From: CBDBJR01 sp965206445
Lineage (GTDB): Bacteria > Pseudomonadota > Gammaproteobacteria > Arenicellales > Poriferihabitantaceae
Assembly: GCA_965206445.1 (NCBI GenBank)
Contig: CBDBJR010000002.1
Coordinates: 124,001-188,000 of the forward strand
Reading direction: 5' to 3'
DNA: 64,000 nucleotides
Shown: positions 63,248 through 64,000 of the stretch, piece after piece
How the letters are laid out: the number at the start of each line of letters is the position of its first letter
How positions within the stretch are numbered: the first letter of the stretch is position 1
The notes under the pieces: generated by a model
Seen by the model: only the letters and a program-made list of their open reading frames with translations
Database searches by the model: none
Told to the model about the DNA's origin: nothing
Made by a program: the position numbers and the translations under genes

Positions 63248-64000
63248 GCGGTATCGCCGATCGGTTGCATCGAATATTGGCGGCTGCACTGCTGTTGGCG
63301 GCGGCCGGTTTGCCGGTGGCGGTACCGGCGGCCGGTGAGTCGGGCGTGATGATGGAGAATATCGAGATCAAACTGCATGACCAGCGGGCGATGCAACGGG
63401 GGGCCGGTCTGTTTGTCAACTATTGCCTGTCGTGCCATAGCGCCAAGTACATGCGCTACGGCCGCATGGCGCAGGATCTGCAACTGCCGGAGGAAATGGT
63501 CAAGGAGAACATGATTTTTTCCGGCGCCCGGATCAACGACGCGATGCTGACCACGATATCAGCCGAGGATGGCAAAGACTGGTTTGGCGTGGCGCCGCCC
63601 GACCTGAGTCTGGTGGCCCGGTTGAGGGGGCCGAAGTGGCTGTACAATTATTTGCGTAGTTTCTACGTCAAGGAAGACTCCGCCAGCGGCTGGAGCAACA
63701 TCGTGTTTGAAAACGTGGCGATGCCGCATGTGCTATATGAATTGCAGGGAGTCCGGCACGCCGTGTTCGAAACCGTGATCGACGAGTATGGCAATTCGAA
63801 CCGCGTGTTTACGCGTTTCGAGGAAATTCGCCCCGGCTCAATGAGTGGCGAGGAGTTTGATCAGGCGGTCGCCGACCTGACGCACTTTTTGGTGTACATG
63901 GGCGAGCCGTCGAAGCAGACGCGCATCCGGTACGGCATTTGGGTCATGCTGTTCATGGCGGTGTTTGGCCTGCTGGCCTGGCTGCTGAAAAGGGAATACT
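63244..64000 (+). CDS. petC: cytochrome c1 (cut by the window end)
   Basis: The heme c subunit that passes electrons to soluble cytochrome c. The ATG overlaps the petB stop; 252 codons are present before the window ends. The N-terminus has a signal-like core (ILAAALLLAAAGLPVAVPAA). The heme-binding motif is CLSCH (Cys61, Cys64, His65) and the likely axial ligand is Met160 in NVAMPH. The C-terminal anchor helix (IWVMLFMAVFGLLAWLL) is followed by KREY, which in most homologues is only a few residues from the end, so very little is missing. Confidence 0.95.
   Translation, partial: MSGIADRLHRILAAALLLAAAGLPVAVPAAGESGVMMENIEIKLHDQRAMQRGAGLFVNYCLSCHSAKYMRYGRMAQDLQLPEEMVKENMIFSGARINDAMLTTISAEDGKDWFGVAPPDLSLVARLRGPKWLYNYLRSFYVKEDSASGWSNIVFENVAMPHVLYELQGVRHAVFETVIDEYGNSNRVFTRFEEIRPGSMSGEEFDQAVADLTHFLVYMGEPSKQTRIRYGIWVMLFMAVFGLLAWLLKREY

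Overview
The window is GC-rich proteobacterial DNA, most likely gammaproteobacterial. The signs are a petABC operon for the cytochrome bc1 complex (cytochrome b has the PVWY form of the Qo motif), a YhhQ-type queuosine-precursor transporter, a full-length UvrD, and an AddAB-like helicase-nuclease pair. I cannot name a genus.

Layout. (1) 1-39237: one open reading frame of 13,078 codons, still open at the left edge. It encodes a giant surface protein: Calx-beta-like, Ig-like, VCBS and PKD-like modules, then about 60 copies of a ~105-residue Calx-beta-like module, then a C-terminal autotransporter beta-barrel. (2) 39.7-44.4 kb, all on the minus strand: uvrD, yhhQ, a small exported protein, a DUF3592 membrane protein and a DUF6356 protein. 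(3) 44.6-46.2 kb: an intact GMC-family (choline dehydrogenase-like) oxidoreductase on the plus strand. (4) 46.3-52.2 kb: an anomalous segment. It holds a cut-off addA tail, a cut-off ureohydrolase, a three-gene betaine-type ABC importer, an amidinotransferase-family enzyme and a ~290 bp scrap of adhesin-like coding sequence. (5) 52.2-54.4 kb: a second, ~99% identical copy of the 2.15 kb GMC/addA junction region. (6) 53.7-61.1 kb, minus strand: addA, addB, phhB and an SDR dehydrogenase in a tight operon. (7) 61.4-64.0 kb, plus strand: petA, petB, petC, with petC cut by the window end.

Two features stand out. The adhesin is extremely long and has nested periodicity: ~0.32 kb modules inside a ~2.58 kb higher-order unit, one unit being ~1.27 kb longer, which fits four extra modules. 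Second, 44789-46938 and 52249-54410 are near-identical direct repeats. The left copy is intact on its GMC side and the right copy on its addA side. The DNA between them is lower in GC and has a broken gene at each end. This is the geometry expected from single-crossover integration of a circular molecule, but also from a misassembly. Base differences between the GMC copies are mostly synonymous, so they look like two alleles that diverged under selection before they were brought together.

The genes suggest a cell that respires through a bc1 complex, repairs double-strand breaks with AddAB and UvrD, and displays a very large adhesin. The segment between the repeats adds a putative system for taking up and degrading a guanidino or betaine-like compound. 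All identifications come from reading the sequence and from remembered family features; no database search was run.
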